In this document: positions 6,228 to 7,496 of the stretch, in pieces
Layout: every line of letters starts with the position of its first letter
Position numbering within the stretch: position 1 is the first letter of the stretch
NCBI GenBank assembly: GCA_902766875.1
Contig: CACXFI010000059.1
Coordinates: 1 to 7,496 of the forward strand
Direction of reading: 5' to 3'
DNA length: 7,496 bases
Origin: an uncultured Erysipelotrichaceae bacterium
GTDB taxonomy: Bacteria > Bacillota_I > Bacilli_A > RF39 > UBA660
The notes under the pieces: model-generated
Databases searched by the model: none
The model's input: only the letters and a program-made list of their open reading frames with translations
Told to the model about the DNA's origin: nothing
Position numbers and translations under genes: made by a program

Positions 6228-6953
6228 ATGGATAAAATAGAAAAATTAAAAGAAATGATAGATGAATGTAATAATATAGTAGTATTTACAGGAGCAGGAG
6301 CCTCTACTGATAGTGGTATAAAAGACTTTAGAGGTAAAGATGGACTATATAAACAAAAATCTAAATATCCTGCTGAATATATGTTAAGTAGTGATTGCTT
6401 TTATAATCATCAAGAAGACTTCTTTGAATACTATAAAAATAATTTTAATTGTCTAGATATAAAACCAAATGATACCCATAAATTTCTAAAAAAATTAGAA
6501 GATATAGGTAAATTAAAAGCTATAATTACCCAAAATATAGATGGATTACATACTAAAGCAGGTAATAAGAAAGTTTATGAAGTACATGGAACAATTCATA
6601 AAAATCATTGTCTAAAATGTAATAAAGAATATGATGCTAAATATATATTTAATTCTAAAGGCATTCCAAAATGTAGTTGTGGTGGAGTGATAAAACCAGA
6701 TGTAGTTCTATATGGAGAACAATTACCAGATAAAGATTATCTAGGTAGTATAAAAGCTACTAACGAAGCTGATTTATTCTTAGTATTAGGGTCTTCCTTA
6801 ACAGTATATCCTGCTAGTGGATTAGTAGATATCTTTAATGGAAAATATCTAGTAATAATAAATAATTCTATGACTCCATATGATTATAAAGCTAATCTAG
6901 TTATTAATGATAATTTAGCTAAAGTATGTAAAGAATTATTAAAAAAATACTAA
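6228..6953 (+). CDS. cobB: NAD-dependent protein deacylase, Sir2/CobB type
   Basis: This 241-residue sirtuin uses NAD+ to remove acetyl or other acyl groups from protein lysines in the cytosol, releasing nicotinamide and O-acyl-ADP-ribose. The family core is intact: GAGAS (22-26), the GIKDFRG loop (30-36, Lys in the usual Pro position of GIPDFR), TQNID (101-105), catalytic His120 in EVHGT, a zinc site of Cys128/Cys131 and Cys149/Cys151 (C-x2-C and C-x-C) and GSSLTVYPA (188-196). The length is that of a single-domain bacterial deacetylase, not of the larger Sir2 fusions used in phage-defence systems. AGGAAG at 6215-6220 supports the start. It has its own promoter, yet read-through from the vWA gene is plausible because the hairpin between them has a poor U-tract. 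No acetyltransferase gene is adjacent. Confidence 0.95.
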   Translation: MDKIEKLKEMIDECNNIVVFTGAGASTDSGIKDFRGKDGLYKQKSKYPAEYMLSSDCFYNHQEDFFEYYKNNFNCLDIKPNDTHKFLKKLEDIGKLKAIITQNIDGLHTKAGNKKVYEVHGTIHKNHCLKCNKEYDAKYIFNSKGIPKCSCGGVIKPDVVLYGEQLPDKDYLGSIKATNEADLFLVLGSSLTVYPASGLVDIFNGKYLVIINNSMTPYDYKANLVINDNLAKVCKELLKKY

Positions 6954-6993
6954 TATAGAAAAAAAATATACGTATAAGAAATATATATCAAAA

Positions 6994-7001
6994 AGGAGGT
7001 G
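6994..7001 (+). promoter_or_regulatory. Strong ribosome binding site that sets the start at 7008
   Basis: AGGAGGTG is a full anti-Shine-Dalgarno match six bases before ATG 7008. The GTG at 6999, in the same frame, lies within this element and is therefore not the start. Confidence 0.85.
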
Positions 7002-7007
7002 AAAGTT

Positions 7008-7268
7008 ATGTTTGATCATGACAAAAAATCATCATTTGGTCATAGTTCTATAAGCCATAGTTCAAATGGAACATCAAGTCATAATTTTACTAGTGGTAAT
7101 TCTACAATTAGTCATCACTCTGATGGAAGTACTAGTCATACTTTTTCTAATGGTAATTCTTCAATCAGTCATCATTCTGATGGAAGTACTAGTCACAATT
7201 TTACTACAGGCAATATTACTATTAGTCACCGTTCTGATGGAACAACAACAACTAGTTTTACAAATTAA
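7008..7268 (+). CDS. Small Ser/His-rich protein of four 19-residue repeats
   Basis: This 86-residue protein is ten residues (MFDHDKKSSF) plus four repeats of exactly 19, ending at the stop: residues 11-29, 30-48, 49-67 and 68-86. The consensus is roughly G-N-S-x-I-S-H-x-S-D-G-S-T-S-H-x-F-x-x. By my count it has 25 Ser, 14 Thr and 11 His and no Cys or Trp. The alternating pattern and the central D-G or N-G turn suggest one beta hairpin per repeat, stacked into a short beta sheet or solenoid. It resembles, from memory, HSDG-repeat small proteins in other bacteria, whose function I do not know. Regularly placed His could bind metal, but this is speculative. No signal peptide is seen. The ribosome site is excellent, which suggests high expression. 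It precedes a peptidoglycan amidase by 47 bases. Confidence 0.85.
   Translation: MFDHDKKSSFGHSSISHSSNGTSSHNFTSGNSTISHHSDGSTSHTFSNGNSSISHHSDGSTSHNFTTGNITISHRSDGTTTTSFTN
7038..7265 (+). repeat. Four tandem 57-bp coding repeats
   Basis: The units are 7038-7094, 7095-7151, 7152-7208 and 7209-7265, with no spacers and no partial unit. Units two and three differ at eight of 57 bases by my count, with both silent and coding changes. The outer units are more diverged, and the fourth has lost two of the three His. This is internal gene duplication followed by drift. Confidence 0.9.
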
Positions 7269-7269
7269 T

Positions 7270-7291
7270 AAGCACATAATTGTGCTTTTTT
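7270..7291 (+). terminator. Terminator between the repeat protein and the amidase
   Basis: AAGCACA (7270-7276) pairs with TGTGCTT (7281-7287) around a TAAT loop, with T's from 7286 to 7291. It lies just after the repeat-protein stop. With a seven-bp stem, read-through into the amidase is likely to be partial. Confidence 0.75.
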
Positions 7292-7315
7292 CATATTATA
7301 AGTTAGGTGATAACA

Positions 7316-7496
7316 ATGAATAATACTTTAACTGGTGTTGTAATAGATCCAGGACATGGTGGAGCTGATTCAGGTGCTAAAGGAAATAATAGCTTAGAAA
7401 AAGATTATTCTCTAAAAATAAGTAAATACATGTATGATAGATTAAAAGAATTAGGAATACCAGTCTATATAACTAGAGATAGTGATATTACCTTAA
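7316..7496 (+). CDS. N-acetylmuramoyl-L-alanine amidase, N-terminal part
   Basis: Only the first 60 codons lie in the window. They match the start of the Amidase_3 zinc-hydrolase domain, which cuts the bond between N-acetylmuramic acid and L-Ala in peptidoglycan. The beta strand VVIDPGHGG (8-16) carries the first zinc ligand His14, and the E-K-D segment (28-30) supplies the probable second ligand Glu28. The following YMYDRLKELGIPVYITRD stretch is also typical. The catalytic domain begins at about residue 7 with no signal peptide or lipobox. The enzyme is therefore either released by lysis or a holin, exported another way, or spore- or phage-related. AGGTGA (7305-7310) supports ATG 7316. The rest, including any cell-wall-binding domain, is beyond the edge. 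Confidence 0.9.
   Translation, partial: MNNTLTGVVIDPGHGGADSGAKGNNSLEKDYSLKISKYMYDRLKELGIPVYITRDSDITL

Noticed and set aside
6228..6953. Sirtuin as a Thoeris or other Sir2 phage-defence effector
   Set aside because: It is a short single-domain protein with the full zinc site and catalytic His of a CobB deacylase. There is no SLOG, TIR or Argonaute partner.
6967..6976. TATACGTATA palindrome upstream of the repeat gene as an operator
   Set aside because: It is a short perfect palindrome, but such strings are expected by chance in sequence this A+T-rich, and no promoter is clear beside it.
7038..7265. Regular 57-bp repeats as a CRISPR array
   Set aside because: The units are contiguous with no unique spacers and keep an open frame with coding-type variation, so they are protein repeats.
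7066..7323. Second long plus-strand frame overlapping the repeat gene and the amidase start
   Set aside because: It is a hydrophobic out-of-frame reading of the same 57-bp repeats without a ribosome site. Its apparent repetition is only inherited.

Overview
The window is very A+T-rich (about a quarter G+C by eye). It looks like a chromosomal segment of a low-GC Bacillota (Clostridia, Erysipelotrichia or RF39-like Bacilli). The evidence is strong AGGAGG-type ribosome sites, sigma-A-like promoters with TATAAT boxes, U-tract terminators and a peptidoglycan amidase. TGG encodes Trp and TGA is used as a stop (2906-2908), so this is not the Mycoplasma code. The genus cannot be named from the sequence. 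No rRNA, tRNA, transposase, integrase or CRISPR array was seen, and no gene-free stretch exceeds 300 bases.

Layout. (1) 65-1768: a stand-alone 567-residue protein of no family I can name, with two separate R-x4-H motifs in HEPN-like contexts, its own promoter and its own terminator. (2) 1769-1924: a 156-base regulatory gap holding a terminator, at least two promoter-like elements and a second terminator-like hairpin just before the next operon. (3) 1925-4976: a tight four-gene operon encoding an ABC-2 ATPase, two six-span permeases and a Nudix hydrolase. It ends in a hairpin shared with the convergent gene. (4) 5008-5502 on the minus strand and 5578-6177 on the plus strand: a divergent pair, a small helix-turn-helix-like protein and a von Willebrand A (vWA) protein with a complete MIDAS metal site. 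Their promoters overlap around a 12-bp palindrome. (5) 6228-6953: a CobB-type sirtuin with its own extended -10 promoter. (6) 7008-7268: an 86-residue Ser/His-rich protein made of four exact-length 19-residue repeats. (7) 7316 to the window edge: the N-terminus of a cytosol-like or leaderless N-acetylmuramoyl-L-alanine amidase.

How they may work together. The ABC genes form one exporter, probably for an amphipathic compound or lipid whose identity is unknown. The Nudix enzyme is co-transcribed, but no substrate link is visible. The HTH/vWA pair looks like a regulated unit, and the sirtuin beside it may or may not belong to it. The repeat protein and the amidase are likely co-expressed, because there is little room for a promoter between them. 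The most interesting item is the double R-x4-H protein, which could be an undescribed HEPN ribonuclease with a defence role. The window shows no partner, antitoxin or guide RNA for it.
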